From: Sipunculus nudus
Taxonomy: Eukaryota > Annelida > Sipuncula > Golfingiida > Sipunculidae
Assembly (NCBI GenBank): GCA_026874595.1
Contig: CM049314.1
Location: 60,803,300 to 60,867,299 of the forward strand
Length of the DNA stretch: 64,000 nucleotides
Reading direction: 5' to 3'
Under the pieces are notes generated by a model. It searched no databases. It was not told the DNA's origin and saw only the letters and a list, made by a program, of their open reading frames with translations. Made by a program: the position numbers and the translations under genes. This document shows positions 12,870-28,519 of this stretch, piece by piece. Positions within the stretch are counted from its first letter, which is position 1, and every line of letters starts with the position of its first letter.

Positions 12870-15800
12870 ATGTTAAATAACCAGGGAACAAACATCGACT
12901 CGGTACCATGTTAAATAACCAGGGAACAAACATCGACCCGGTAGCATGTTAAATAACCAGGGAACAAACATCGACCCCGTACCATGTTAAATAACCAGGG
13001 AACAAACATCGACCCGGTAGCATGTTAAATAACCAGGGAACAAACATCGAGTCGGTATCATGTTAAATAACCAGGGAACAAACATCAATCTGGTAGCATG
13101 TTAAATAACCAGGGAACAAACATCGACTCGGTACCATGTTAAATAACCAGGGAACAAACATCAATCTGGTAGCATGTTAAATAACCAGGGAAAAAACATC
13201 GACCCCGTACCATGTTAAATAACCAGGGAACAAACATCAACCCGGTAGCATGTTAAATAACCAGGGAACAAGCATAGACTCGGTACCATGTTAAATAACC
13301 GGGGAACAAACATCAACCCGGTTGCACTTGCATGTTAAATAACCAGGGAACAAACATCGACCCAGTAGCATGTTAAATATAAGGGAACAAACTTCGACCC
13401 GGTAGCATGTTAAATAACCAGGGAACAAACATCGACCCCGTACCATGTTTATTAACCAGGGAACAAACATCAATCCGGTTGCACTTGCATGTTAAATAAC
13501 TAGGGAACAAACATCGACCCGGTTGCACTTGCATGTTAAATAACCAGGAGACAAACATCGACCCGGCAGCATGTTAAATAACCAGGGAACAAACATCGAC
13601 CCCGTACCATGTTATATAACCAGGGAACAAACATCGACCCGGTAGCATGTTAAATAACCAGGGAACAAACATCGACCCAGTAGCATGTTAAATAACCAGG
13701 GAACAAACATCGACCCGGTAGCATGTTAAATAACCAGGGAACAAACATCAATCTGGTAGCATGTTAAATATTCAGGGAACAAACATCAATCTGGTAGCAT
13801 TTTAAATAACCAGGGAACAAACATCGACCCCGTACCATGTTAAATAACCAGGGAACAAACATCAATCTGGTAGCATGTTAAATAACCAGGGAACAAACAT
13901 CAATCTGGTAGCATGTTAAATAACCAGGGAACAAACATCGACCCGGCAGCATGTTTAACAACCAGGGAACAAACATCGACCCGGTAGCATGTTAAATAAA
14001 GAGGGAACAAACATCGACTCGGTACCATGTTAAATAACCAGGGAACAAACATCGACCCGGTAGCATGTTAAATAACCAGGGAACAAACATCAATCTGGTA
14101 GCATGTTAAATATTCAGTTAACAAACATCAATCTGGTAGCATGTTAAATAACCAGGGAACAAACATCGACCCCGTACCATGTTAAATAACCAGGGAACAA
14201 ACATCGACTCGGTACCATGTTAAATAACCAGGGAACAAACATCAATCTGGTAGCATGTTAAATAACCAGGAATCAAATATCGACCCCGTACCATGTTAAA
14301 TAACCAGGGAACAAACATCAACCCCATAGCATGTTAAATAATTAGGGAACAAGCATCGACTCGGTACCATGTTAAATAACCGGGGAACAAACATCAACCC
14401 GGTTGCACTTGCATGTTAAATAACCAGGGAACAAACATCGACCCAGTAGCATGTTAAATATAAGGGAACAAACTTCGACCCGGTAGCATGTTAAATAACC
14501 AGGGAACAAACATCGACCTCGTACCATGTTTATTAACCAGGGAACAAACATCAATCCGGTTGCATTTGCATGTTAAATAACTAGGGAACAAACATCGACC
14601 CGGTTGCACTTGCATGTTAAATAACCAGGGAACAAACATTGACCCGGTAGCATGTGAAATAACCTGGGAACAAACATCGACCCCGTAGCATGTTAAATAA
14701 CCAGGGAACAAACATCGACCCCGTACCATATTAAATAACCAGGGAACAAACATCGACCCCGTACCATGTTAAATAACCAGCGAACAAACATCCACTCGGT
14801 ACCATGTCAAATAACCAGGGAACAAACATCGACCCGGTACCATGTTAAATAACCAGGGAACAAACATCGTCCCGGTAGCATGTTAAATTACCAGGGAACA
14901 AACATCGACCCCGTACCATGTTAAATAACCAGGGAACAAACATCGACTCGGTACCATGTTAAATAACCAGGGAACAAACATCAATCTGGTAGCATGTTAA
15001 ATAACCAGGGAACAAACATCGACCCCGTACCATGTTAAACAACCAGGGAACAAACATCAACCCGGTAGCATGTTAAATAACCTGGGAACAAACATCGACT
15101 CGGTACCATGTTAAATAACCAGGGAACAATCATCGACTCGGTACCATATTAAATAACCAGGGAACAAACATCAACCCGGTAGCATGTTAAATAACCAGGG
15201 AACAAATATCGACTCCGTACCATGTTATATAACCAGGGAACAAACATCGACCCTGTAGCATGTTAAATAACCAGGGAACAAACATCGACCCTGTACCATG
15301 TTAAATAACCAGGGAACAAACATCGACCCGGTAGCATGTTAAATAACCAGGGAACAAACATCAATCTGGTAGCATGTTAAATATTCAGGGAACAAACATC
15401 AATCTAGTAGCATGTTAAATAACCAGGGAACAAACATCGACCCCGTACCATGTTAAATAACCAGGGAACAAACATCAATCTGATAGCATGTTAAATAACG
15501 AGGGAACAAACATCAATCTGGTAGCATGTTAAATAACCAGGGAACAAACATCGACCCGGCAGCATGTTTAACAACCAGGGAACAAACTTTGACCCGGTAG
15601 CATGTTAAATAACGAGGGAACAAACATTGACCCGGTAGCATGTTAAATAACCAGGGAACAAACATCAATCTGGTAGCATGTTAAATAACCAGGGAATAAA
15701 CATCGACCCCGTACCATGTTAAATAACCATGGAACAAACATCGACCCGGTAGCATGTGAAATAACCAGGGAACAAACATCAATCTGGTAACATGTGAAAT

Positions 15801-18800
15801 AACCAGGGAACAAACATCGACCCCGTACCATGTTAAATAACCAGGGAACAAACATCGACCCCGTACCATGTTAAATAACCATGGAACAAACATCAATTTG
15901 GTAGCATGTTAAATAACCAGGGAACAAACATCGACCCCGTACCATGTTTATTAACCAGGGAACAAACATCAATCCGGTTGCACTTGCATGTTAAATAACT
16001 AGGGAACAAACATCGACCCGGTTGCACTTGCATGTTAAATAACCAGGTAACAAACATCGACCCGGTAGCATGTTAAATAACCAGGGAACAAACATCGACC
16101 CAGTAGCATGTTAAATAACCAGGGAACAAACATCGACCCGGTAGCATGTTAAATAACCAGGGAACAAACATCAATCTGGTAGCATGTTAAATATTCAGGG
16201 AACAAACATCAATCTGGTAGCATTTTAAATAACCAGGGAACAAAAATCGACCCCGTACCATGTTAAATAACCAGGGAACAAACATCAATCTGGTAGCATG
16301 TTAAATAACCAGGGATCAAACATCAATCTGGTAGCATGTTAAATAACCAGGGAACAAACATCGACCCGGCAGCATGTTTAACAACCAGGGAACAAACATC
16401 GACCAGGTAGCATGTTAAATAAAGAGGGAACAAACATCGACTCGGTACCATGTTAAATAACCAGGGAACAAACATCGACCCGGTAGCATGTTAAATAACC
16501 AGGGAACAAACATCAATCTGGTAGCATGTTAAATATTCAGTTAACAAACATCAATCTGGTAGCATGTTAAATAACCAGGGAACAAACATCGACCCCGTAC
16601 CATGTTAAATAACCAGGGAACAAACATCGACTCGGTACCATGTTAAATAACCAGGGAACAAACATCAATCTGGTAGCATGTTAAATAACCAGTAAACAAA
16701 CATCGACCCCGTACCATGTTAAATAACCAGGGAACAAACATCAACCCGGTAGCATGTTAAATAACCAGGGAACAAACACCGACTCGGTACCATGTTAAAT
16801 AACCTGGGAACAAACATCAACCCGGTTGCACTTGCATGTTAAATAACCAGGGAACAAACATCGACCTAGTAGCATGTTAAATATAAGGGAACAAACTTCG
16901 ACCCGGTAGCATGTTAAATAACCAGGGAACAAACATCGACCCCGTACCATGTTTATTAACCAGGGAACAAACATCAATCCGGTTGCACTTGCATGTTAAA
17001 TAACTAGGGAACAAACATCGACCCGGTTGCACTTGCATGTTAAATAACCAGGGAACAAACATCGACCCGGCAGCATGTTAAATAACCAGGGAACAAACTT
17101 CGACCCGGTACCATGTTATATAACCAGGGAACAAACATCGACCCCGTACCATGTTAAATAACCAGGGAACAAACATCAACCCGGTAGCATGTTAAATAAC
17201 CAGGGAACAAACATCGACTCGGTACCATGTTAAATAACCAGGGAACAAACATCGACCCCGTACCATATTAAATAACCAGGGAACAAACATCGACCCCGTA
17301 CCATGTTAAATAACCAGCGAACAAACATCGACTCGGTACCATGTTAAATAACCAGGGAACAAACATCGACCCGTTACCATGTTAAATAACCAGGGAACAA
17401 ACATCGACCCGGTACCATGTTAAATAACCAGGGAACAAACATCGTCCCGGTAGCATGTTAAATTACCAGGGAACAAACATCGACCCCGTACCATGTTAAA
17501 TAACCAGGGAACAAACATCGACCCGGTAGCATGTTAAATAACCAGGGAACAAACATCGACTCGGTACCATGTTAAATAACCAGGGAACAAACATCAATCT
17601 GGTAGCATGTTAAATAACCAGGGAACAAACATCGACCCCGTACCATGTTAAACAACCAGGGAACAAACATCAACCCGGTAGCATGTTAAATAACCTGAGA
17701 ACAAACATCGACTCGGTACCATGTTAAATAACCAGGGAACAATCATCGACTCGGTACCATGTTAAATAACCAGGGAACAAACATCAACCCGGTAGCATGT
17801 TAAATAACCAGGGAACAAATATCGACCCCGTACCATGTTATATAACTAGGGAACAAACATCGACCCGGTAGCATGTTAAATAACCAGGGAACAAACATCG
17901 ACCCTGTACCATGTTAAATAACCAGGGAACAAACATCGACCCGGTAGCATGTTAAATAACCAGGGAACAAACATCAATCTGGTAGCATGTTAAATATTCA
18001 GGGAACAAACATCAATCTGGTAGCATGTTAAATAACCAGGGAACAAACATCGACCCCGTACCATGTTAAATAACCAGGGAACAAACATCAATCTGGTAGC
18101 ATGTTAAATAACGAGGGAACAAACATCAATCTGGTAGCATGTTAAATAACCACGGAACAAACATCGACCCGGCAGCATGTTTAACAACCAGGGAACAAAC
18201 TTTGACCCGGTAGCATGTTAAATAACGAGGGAACAAACATTGACCCGGTAGCATGTTAAATAACCAGGGAACAAACATCAATCTGGTAGCATGTTAAATA
18301 ACCAGGGAATAAACATCGACCCGTACCATGTTAAATAACCATGGAAAAAACATCGACCCGGTAGCATGTGAAATAACCATGGAACAAACATCAATCTGGT
18401 AAAATGTGAAATAACCAGGGAACAAACATCGACCCCGTACCATGTTAAATAACCAGGGAACAAACATCGACCCCGTACCATGTTAAATAACCATGGAACA
18501 AACATCAATTTGGTAGCATGTTAAATAACCAGGGAACAAACATCAATCTGGTAGCATGTTAAATATTCTGGGAACAAACATCAATCTGGTAGCATGTTAA
18601 ATAAACAGGGAACAAACATCAATTTGGTAGCATGTTAAATAACCAGGGAACAAACATCAATCTGGTAGCATGTTCAATAACAAGGGAACAAACATCGACT
18701 CGGTACCATGTAAATAACCAGGGAACAAACATCAATCTGGTAGCATGTTAAATAACCAGGGAACAAACATCGACCCCGTACCATGTTAAATAACCAGGAA

Positions 18801-19173
18801 CAAACATCAACCCGGTAGCATGTTAAATAACCAGGGAACAAACATCGACTCGGTACCATGTTAAATAACCGGGGAACACACATCAACACGGTTGAACTTG
18901 CATGTTAAATAACCAGGAAACAAACATCGACCCAGTAGCATGTTAAATAACCAGGGAACAAACTTCGACCCGGTAGCATGTTAAAATACCAGGGAACAAA
19001 CATCGACCCCGTACCATGTTAAATAACCAGGGAACAAACATCAATCCGGTTGCACTTGCATGTTAAATAACCAGGGAACAAACATCGACCCGGCAGAATG
19101 TTAAATAACCAGGGAACAAACTTCGACCCGGTACCATGTTATATAACCAGGGAACAAACATCGACCCCATACC
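12870..19173 (+). repeat. 6,304-bp higher-order unit, copy 1
   Basis: Private variants recur exactly 6,304 bp later throughout: CGAGTCGGTATC at 13,048 and 19,352, AACAAGCATAGACTCGG near 13,269 and 19,573, AACCCCATAGC near 14,330 and 20,634, and GGGGAACACAC at 18,871 and 25,175. The length equals 164 monomers with thirteen 44-bp forms and six one-base losses. Within the unit a sub-block of about 1.1 kb (ATATAAG monomer, GTTTATTAACC, 44-bp pair) appears at about 13,290, 14,372 and, in weaker form, 16,795. I found no difference from copy 2 in the stretches I compared, so the duplication is very recent or was introduced in assembly. Confidence 0.9.
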
Positions 19174-22100
19174 ATGTTAAATAACCAGGGAACAAACATC
19201 GACTCGGTACCATGTTAAATAACCAGGGAACAAACATCGACCCGGTAGCATGTTAAATAACCAGGGAACAAACATCGACCCCGTACCATGTTAAATAACC
19301 AGGGAACAAACATCGACCCGGTAGCATGTTAAATAACCAGGGAACAAACATCGAGTCGGTATCATGTTAAATAACCAGGGAACAAACATCAATCTGGTAG
19401 CATGTTAAATAACCAGGGAACAAACATCGACTCGGTACCATGTTAAATAACCAGGGAACAAACATCAATCTGGTAGCATGTTAAATAACCAGGGAAAAAA
19501 CATCGACCCCGTACCATGTTAAATAACCAGGGAACAAACATCAACCCGGTAGCATGTTAAATAACCAGGGAACAAGCATAGACTCGGTACCATGTTAAAT
19601 AACCGGGGAACAAACATCAACCCGGTTGCACTTGCATGTTAAATAACCAGGGAACAAACATCGACCCAGTAGCATGTTAAATATAAGGGAACAAACTTCG
19701 ACCCGGTAGCATGTTAAATAACCAGGGAACAAACATCGACCCCGTACCATGTTTATTAACCAGGGAACAAACATCAATCCGGTTGCACTTGCATGTTAAA
19801 TAACTAGGGAACAAACATCGACCCGGTTGCACTTGCATGTTAAATAACCAGGAGACAAACATCGACCCGGCAGCATGTTAAATAACCAGGGAACAAACAT
19901 CGACCCCGTACCATGTTATATAACCAGGGAACAAACATCGACCCGGTAGCATGTTAAATAACCAGGGAACAAACATCGACCCAGTAGCATGTTAAATAAC
20001 CAGGGAACAAACATCGACCCGGTAGCATGTTAAATAACCAGGGAACAAACATCAATCTGGTAGCATGTTAAATATTCAGGGAACAAACATCAATCTGGTA
20101 GCATTTTAAATAACCAGGGAACAAACATCGACCCCGTACCATGTTAAATAACCAGGGAACAAACATCAATCTGGTAGCATGTTAAATAACCAGGGAACAA
20201 ACATCAATCTGGTAGCATGTTAAATAACCAGGGAACAAACATCGACCCGGCAGCATGTTTAACAACCAGGGAACAAACATCGACCCGGTAGCATGTTAAA
20301 TAAAGAGGGAACAAACATCGACTCGGTACCATGTTAAATAACCAGGGAACAAACATCGACCCGGTAGCATGTTAAATAACCAGGGAACAAACATCAATCT
20401 GGTAGCATGTTAAATATTCAGTTAACAAACATCAATCTGGTAGCATGTTAAATAACCAGGGAACAAACATCGACCCCGTACCATGTTAAATAACCAGGGA
20501 ACAAACATCGACTCGGTACCATGTTAAATAACCAGGGAACAAACATCAATCTGGTAGCATGTTAAATAACCAGGAATCAAATATCGACCCCGTACCATGT
20601 TAAATAACCAGGGAACAAACATCAACCCCATAGCATGTTAAATAATTAGGGAACAAGCATCGACTCGGTACCATGTTAAATAACCGGGGAACAAACATCA
20701 ACCCGGTTGCACTTGCATGTTAAATAACCAGGGAACAAACATCGACCCAGTAGCATGTTAAATATAAGGGAACAAACTTCGACCCGGTAGCATGTTAAAT
20801 AACCAGGGAACAAACATCGACCTCGTACCATGTTTATTAACCAGGGAACAAACATCAATCCGGTTGCATTTGCATGTTAAATAACTAGGGAACAAACATC
20901 GACCCGGTTGCACTTGCATGTTAAATAACCAGGGAACAAACATTGACCCGGTAGCATGTGAAATAACCTGGGAACAAACATCGACCCCGTAGCATGTTAA
21001 ATAACCAGGGAACAAACATCGACCCCGTACCATATTAAATAACCAGGGAACAAACATCGACCCCGTACCATGTTAAATAACCAGCGAACAAACATCCACT
21101 CGGTACCATGTCAAATAACCAGGGAACAAACATCGACCCGGTACCATGTTAAATAACCAGGGAACAAACATCGTCCCGGTAGCATGTTAAATTACCAGGG
21201 AACAAACATCGACCCCGTACCATGTTAAATAACCAGGGAACAAACATCGACTCGGTACCATGTTAAATAACCAGGGAACAAACATCAATCTGGTAGCATG
21301 TTAAATAACCAGGGAACAAACATCGACCCCGTACCATGTTAAACAACCAGGGAACAAACATCAACCCGGTAGCATGTTAAATAACCTGGGAACAAACATC
21401 GACTCGGTACCATGTTAAATAACCAGGGAACAATCATCGACTCGGTACCATATTAAATAACCAGGGAACAAACATCAACCCGGTAGCATGTTAAATAACC
21501 AGGGAACAAATATCGACTCCGTACCATGTTATATAACCAGGGAACAAACATCGACCCTGTAGCATGTTAAATAACCAGGGAACAAACATCGACCCTGTAC
21601 CATGTTAAATAACCAGGGAACAAACATCGACCCGGTAGCATGTTAAATAACCAGGGAACAAACATCAATCTGGTAGCATGTTAAATATTCAGGGAACAAA
21701 CATCAATCTAGTAGCATGTTAAATAACCAGGGAACAAACATCGACCCCGTACCATGTTAAATAACCAGGGAACAAACATCAATCTGATAGCATGTTAAAT
21801 AACGAGGGAACAAACATCAATCTGGTAGCATGTTAAATAACCAGGGAACAAACATCGACCCGGCAGCATGTTTAACAACCAGGGAACAAACTTTGACCCG
21901 GTAGCATGTTAAATAACGAGGGAACAAACATTGACCCGGTAGCATGTTAAATAACCAGGGAACAAACATCAATCTGGTAGCATGTTAAATAACCAGGGAA
22001 TAAACATCGACCCCGTACCATGTTAAATAACCATGGAACAAACATCGACCCGGTAGCATGTGAAATAACCAGGGAACAAACATCAATCTGGTAACATGTG

Positions 22101-25100
22101 AAATAACCAGGGAACAAACATCGACCCCGTACCATGTTAAATAACCAGGGAACAAACATCGACCCCGTACCATGTTAAATAACCATGGAACAAACATCAA
22201 TTTGGTAGCATGTTAAATAACCAGGGAACAAACATCGACCCCGTACCATGTTTATTAACCAGGGAACAAACATCAATCCGGTTGCACTTGCATGTTAAAT
22301 AACTAGGGAACAAACATCGACCCGGTTGCACTTGCATGTTAAATAACCAGGTAACAAACATCGACCCGGTAGCATGTTAAATAACCAGGGAACAAACATC
22401 GACCCAGTAGCATGTTAAATAACCAGGGAACAAACATCGACCCGGTAGCATGTTAAATAACCAGGGAACAAACATCAATCTGGTAGCATGTTAAATATTC
22501 AGGGAACAAACATCAATCTGGTAGCATTTTAAATAACCAGGGAACAAAAATCGACCCCGTACCATGTTAAATAACCAGGGAACAAACATCAATCTGGTAG
22601 CATGTTAAATAACCAGGGATCAAACATCAATCTGGTAGCATGTTAAATAACCAGGGAACAAACATCGACCCGGCAGCATGTTTAACAACCAGGGAACAAA
22701 CATCGACCAGGTAGCATGTTAAATAAAGAGGGAACAAACATCGACTCGGTACCATGTTAAATAACCAGGGAACAAACATCGACCCGGTAGCATGTTAAAT
22801 AACCAGGGAACAAACATCAATCTGGTAGCATGTTAAATATTCAGTTAACAAACATCAATCTGGTAGCATGTTAAATAACCAGGGAACAAACATCGACCCC
22901 GTACCATGTTAAATAACCAGGGAACAAACATCGACTCGGTACCATGTTAAATAACCAGGGAACAAACATCAATCTGGTAGCATGTTAAATAACCAGTAAA
23001 CAAACATCGACCCCGTACCATGTTAAATAACCAGGGAACAAACATCAACCCGGTAGCATGTTAAATAACCAGGGAACAAACACCGACTCGGTACCATGTT
23101 AAATAACCTGGGAACAAACATCAACCCGGTTGCACTTGCATGTTAAATAACCAGGGAACAAACATCGACCTAGTAGCATGTTAAATATAAGGGAACAAAC
23201 TTCGACCCGGTAGCATGTTAAATAACCAGGGAACAAACATCGACCCCGTACCATGTTTATTAACCAGGGAACAAACATCAATCCGGTTGCACTTGCATGT
23301 TAAATAACTAGGGAACAAACATCGACCCGGTTGCACTTGCATGTTAAATAACCAGGGAACAAACATCGACCCGGCAGCATGTTAAATAACCAGGGAACAA
23401 ACTTCGACCCGGTACCATGTTATATAACCAGGGAACAAACATCGACCCCGTACCATGTTAAATAACCAGGGAACAAACATCAACCCGGTAGCATGTTAAA
23501 TAACCAGGGAACAAACATCGACTCGGTACCATGTTAAATAACCAGGGAACAAACATCGACCCCGTACCATATTAAATAACCAGGGAACAAACATCGACCC
23601 CGTACCATGTTAAATAACCAGCGAACAAACATCGACTCGGTACCATGTTAAATAACCAGGGAACAAACATCGACCCGTTACCATGTTAAATAACCAGGGA
23701 ACAAACATCGACCCGGTACCATGTTAAATAACCAGGGAACAAACATCGTCCCGGTAGCATGTTAAATTACCAGGGAACAAACATCGACCCCGTACCATGT
23801 TAAATAACCAGGGAACAAACATCGACCCGGTAGCATGTTAAATAACCAGGGAACAAACATCGACTCGGTACCATGTTAAATAACCAGGGAACAAACATCA
23901 ATCTGGTAGCATGTTAAATAACCAGGGAACAAACATCGACCCCGTACCATGTTAAACAACCAGGGAACAAACATCAACCCGGTAGCATGTTAAATAACCT
24001 GAGAACAAACATCGACTCGGTACCATGTTAAATAACCAGGGAACAATCATCGACTCGGTACCATGTTAAATAACCAGGGAACAAACATCAACCCGGTAGC
24101 ATGTTAAATAACCAGGGAACAAATATCGACCCCGTACCATGTTATATAACTAGGGAACAAACATCGACCCGGTAGCATGTTAAATAACCAGGGAACAAAC
24201 ATCGACCCTGTACCATGTTAAATAACCAGGGAACAAACATCGACCCGGTAGCATGTTAAATAACCAGGGAACAAACATCAATCTGGTAGCATGTTAAATA
24301 TTCAGGGAACAAACATCAATCTGGTAGCATGTTAAATAACCAGGGAACAAACATCGACCCCGTACCATGTTAAATAACCAGGGAACAAACATCAATCTGG
24401 TAGCATGTTAAATAACGAGGGAACAAACATCAATCTGGTAGCATGTTAAATAACCACGGAACAAACATCGACCCGGCAGCATGTTTAACAACCAGGGAAC
24501 AAACTTTGACCCGGTAGCATGTTAAATAACGAGGGAACAAACATTGACCCGGTAGCATGTTAAATAACCAGGGAACAAACATCAATCTGGTAGCATGTTA
24601 AATAACCAGGGAATAAACATCGACCCGTACCATGTTAAATAACCATGGAAAAAACATCGACCCGGTAGCATGTGAAATAACCATGGAACAAACATCAATC
24701 TGGTAAAATGTGAAATAACCAGGGAACAAACATCGACCCCGTACCATGTTAAATAACCAGGGAACAAACATCGACCCCGTACCATGTTAAATAACCATGG
24801 AACAAACATCAATTTGGTAGCATGTTAAATAACCAGGGAACAAACATCAATCTGGTAGCATGTTAAATATTCTGGGAACAAACATCAATCTGGTAGCATG
24901 TTAAATAAACAGGGAACAAACATCAATTTGGTAGCATGTTAAATAACCAGGGAACAAACATCAATCTGGTAGCATGTTCAATAACAAGGGAACAAACATC
25001 GACTCGGTACCATGTAAATAACCAGGGAACAAACATCAATCTGGTAGCATGTTAAATAACCAGGGAACAAACATCGACCCCGTACCATGTTAAATAACCA

Positions 25101-25583
25101 GGAACAAACATCAACCCGGTAGCATGTTAAATAACCAGGGAACAAACATCGACTCGGTACCATGTTAAATAACCGGGGAACACACATCAACACGGTTGAA
25201 CTTGCATGTTAAATAACCAGGAAACAAACATCGACCCAGTAGCATGTTAAATAACCAGGGAACAAACTTCGACCCGGTAGCATGTTAAAATACCAGGGAA
25301 CAAACATCGACCCCGTACCATGTTAAATAACCAGGGAACAAACATCAATCCGGTTGCACTTGCATGTTAAATAACCAGGGAACAAACATCGACCCGGCAG
25401 AATGTTAAATAACCAGGGAACAAACTTCGACCCGGTACCATGTTATATAACCAGGGAACAAACATCGACCCCATACCATGTTAAATAACCAGGGAACAAA
25501 CATCGACTCGGTACCATGTTAAATAACCAGGGAACAAACATCGACCCGGTAGCATGTTAAATAACCAGGGAACAAACATCGAC
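19174..25583 (+). repeat. 6,304-bp higher-order unit, copy 2
   Basis: Second copy of the preceding unit. It carries the same singletons, such as AGTAAACAAAC near 22,995, ACACCGACTCGG near 23,081, GACCCGTACC (one C short) near 24,614 and CATGTAAATAACC (one T short) near 25,013. The match with copy 1 extends about 110 bp past the offset, to 19,279/25,583, where GACCCCGTACC and GACCCGGTACC part. The true junction can only be placed within that stretch. Confidence 0.9.
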
Positions 25584-27378
25584 CCGGTACCACGTTAAAT
25601 AACCAGGGAACAAACATCAACCCAGTAGCATGTTAAATAACCAGGGAACAAACATCGACCCGGTAGCATGTTAAATAACCAGGGAACAAACATCGACCCG
25701 GTACCATGTTATATAACCAGGGAACAAACATCGACCCCATACCATGTTAAATAACCAGGGAACAAACATCGACTCGGTACCATGTTAAATAACCAGGGAA
25801 CAAACATCGACCCGGTAGCATGTTAAATAACCAGGGAACAAACATCGACCCGGTACCATGTTAAATAACCAGGGAACAAACATCAACCCAGTAGCATGTT
25901 AAATAACCAGGGAACAAACATCGACCCGGTAGCATGTTAAATAACCAGGGAACAAACATCGACGCGGTACCATGTGAAATAACCAGGGAACAAACATCAA
26001 CCCGGTAGCAGGTTAAATAACCAGGGAACAAATATCGACCCCGTACCATGTTATATAACCAGGGAACAAACATCGACCCGGTAGCATGTTAAATAACCAG
26101 GGAACAAACATCGACTCCGTACCATGTTAAATAACCAGGGAACAAACATCGACCCGGTAGCATGTTAAATAACCAGGGAACAAACATCAATCTGGTAGCA
26201 TGTTAAATATTCTGGGAACAAACATCAATCTGGTAGCATGTTAAATAAACAGGGAACAAACATCAATTTGGTAGCATGTTAAATAACCAGGGAACAAACA
26301 TCAATCTGGTAGCATGTTCAATAACCAGGGAACAAACATCGACTCGGTACCATGTTAAATAACCAGGGAAAAAACATCAATCTGGTAGCATGTTAAATAA
26401 CCAGGGAACAAACATCGACTCGGTACCATGTTAAATAACCGGGGAACACACATCAACACGGTTGAACTTGCATGTTAAATAACCAGGAAACAAACATCGA
26501 CCCAGTAGCATGTTAAATAACCAGGGAACAAACTTCGACCCGGTAGCATGTTAAAATACCAGGGAACAAACATTGACCCCGTACCATGTTAAATAACCAG
26601 GGAACAAACATCAATCCGGTTGCACTTGCATGTTAAATAACCAGGGAACAAACATCGACCCGGCAGAATGTTAAATAACCAGGGAACAAACTTCGACCCG
26701 GTACCATGTTATATAACCAGGGAACAAACATCGACCCCATACCATGTTAAATAACCAGGGAACAAACATCGACTCGGTACCATGTTAAATAACCAGGGAA
26801 CAAACATCGACCCGGTAGCATGTTAAATAACCAGGGAACAAACATCGACCCGGTACCATGTTAAATAACCAGGGAACAAACATCAACCCAGTAGCATGTT
26901 AAATAACCAGGGAACAAACATCGACCCGGTAGCATGTTAAATAACCAGGGAACAAACATCGACGCGGTACCATGTGAAATAACCAGGGAACAAACATCAA
27001 CCCGGTAGCAGGTTAAATAACCAGGGAACAAATATCGACCCCGTACCATGTTATATAACCAGGGAACAAACATCGACCCGGTAGCATGTTAAATAACCAG
27101 GGAACAAACATCGACTCCGTACCATGTTAAATAACCAGGGAACAAACATCGACCCGGTAGCATGTTAAATAACCAGGGAACAAACATCAATCTGGTAGCA
27201 TGTTAAATATTCTGGGAACAAACATCAATCTGGTAGCATGTTAAATAAACAGGGAACAAACATCAATTTGGTAGCATGTTCAATAACCAGGGAACAAACA
27301 TCGACTCGGTACCATGTTAAATAACCAGGGAACAAACATCAATCTGGTAGCATGTTAAATAACCAGGGAACAAACATC
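25584..27378 (+). repeat. Tandem superunits of about 1,000 bp (first cluster)
   Basis: Here starts a family marked by GACGCGGTACCATGTGAAATAACC followed, two monomers later, by GCAGGTTAAATAACC. Marker segments at 25,861-26,073 and 26,861-27,073 are 1,000 bp apart. Each superunit also has the TATTCTGGG series, one GGGGAACACAC monomer and a CAATCCGGTTGCACTTG monomer. The marker segment occurs 16 times between 25,861 and 47,509, starting at 25,861, 26,861, 28,455, 29,454, 31,126, 32,189, 33,264, 37,786, 38,324, 39,324, 40,387, 41,462, 43,134, 44,197, 45,272 and 47,297. This stretch recurs at about 38,200-39,840, offset 12,463 bp, with a 76-bp (two-monomer) difference near 27,280. Confidence 0.86.
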
Positions 27379-28519
27379 GACCCCGTACCATGTTAAATAA
27401 CCAGGGAACAAACATCGACCCCGTACCATGTTAAACAACCAGGGAACAAACATCAACCCGGTAGCATGTTAAATAACCTGAGAACAAACATCGACTCGGT
27501 ACCATGTTAAATAACCAGGGAACAATCATCGACTCGGTCCCATGTTAAATAACCAGGGAACAAACATCAACCCGGTAGCATGTTAAATAACCAGGAACAA
27601 ACATCAACCCGGTAGCATGTTAAATAACCAGGGAACAAACATCAATCTGGTAGCATGTTAAATATTCTGGGAACAAACATCAATCTGGTAGCATGTTAAA
27701 TAAACAGGGAACAAACATCAATTTGGTAGCATGTTAAATATTCTGGGAACAAACATCAATCTGGTAGCATGTTAAATAACCAGGGAACAAACATCGACTC
27801 GGTACCATGTTAAATAACCAGGGAACAAACATCGACCCGGTAGCATGTTAAATAACCAGGGAACAAACATCGACCCGGTACCATGTTAAATAACCAGGGA
27901 ACAAACATCAACCCAGTAGCATGTTAAATAACCAGGGAACAAACATCGACCCCGTACCATGTTAAATAACCAGGGAACAAACATCGACCCCGTACCATGT
28001 TAAACAACCAGGGAACAAACATCAACCCGGTAGCATGTTAAATAACCTGAGAACAAACATCGACTCGGTACCATGTTAAATAACCAGGGAACAATCATCG
28101 ACTCGGTCCCATGTTAAATAACCAGGGAACAAACATCAACCCGGTAGCATGTTAAATAACCAGGAACAAACATCAACCCGGTAGCATGTTAAATAACCAG
28201 GGAACAAACATCAATCTGGTAGCATGTTAAATATTCTGGGAACAAACATCAATCTGGTAGCATGTTAAATAAACAGGGAACAAACATCAATTTGGTAGCA
28301 TGTTAAATATTCTGGGAACAAACATCAATCTGGTAGCATGTTAAATAACCAGGGAACAAACATCGACTCGGTACCATGTTAAATAACCAGGGAACAAACA
28401 TCGACCCGGTAGCATGTTAAATAACCAGGGAACAAACATCGACCCGGTACCATGTTAAATAACCAGGGAACAAACATCAACCCAGTAGCATGTTAAATAA
28501 CCAGGGAACAAACATCGAC
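27379..28519 (+). repeat. 569-bp tandem duplication (15 monomers)
   Basis: Copies at about 27,379-27,947 and 27,948-28,519. TTAAACAACC lies at 27,431 and 28,000, ATAACCTGAGAAC near 27,473 and 28,042, and GACTCGGTCCC near 27,531 and 28,100. The offset of 569 bp is fifteen monomers with one 37-bp form (CCAGGAACAAAC). Copies of the same series appear singly near 31,720-32,100, 40,040 and 43,850, so the duplication is local to this place. Confidence 0.85.
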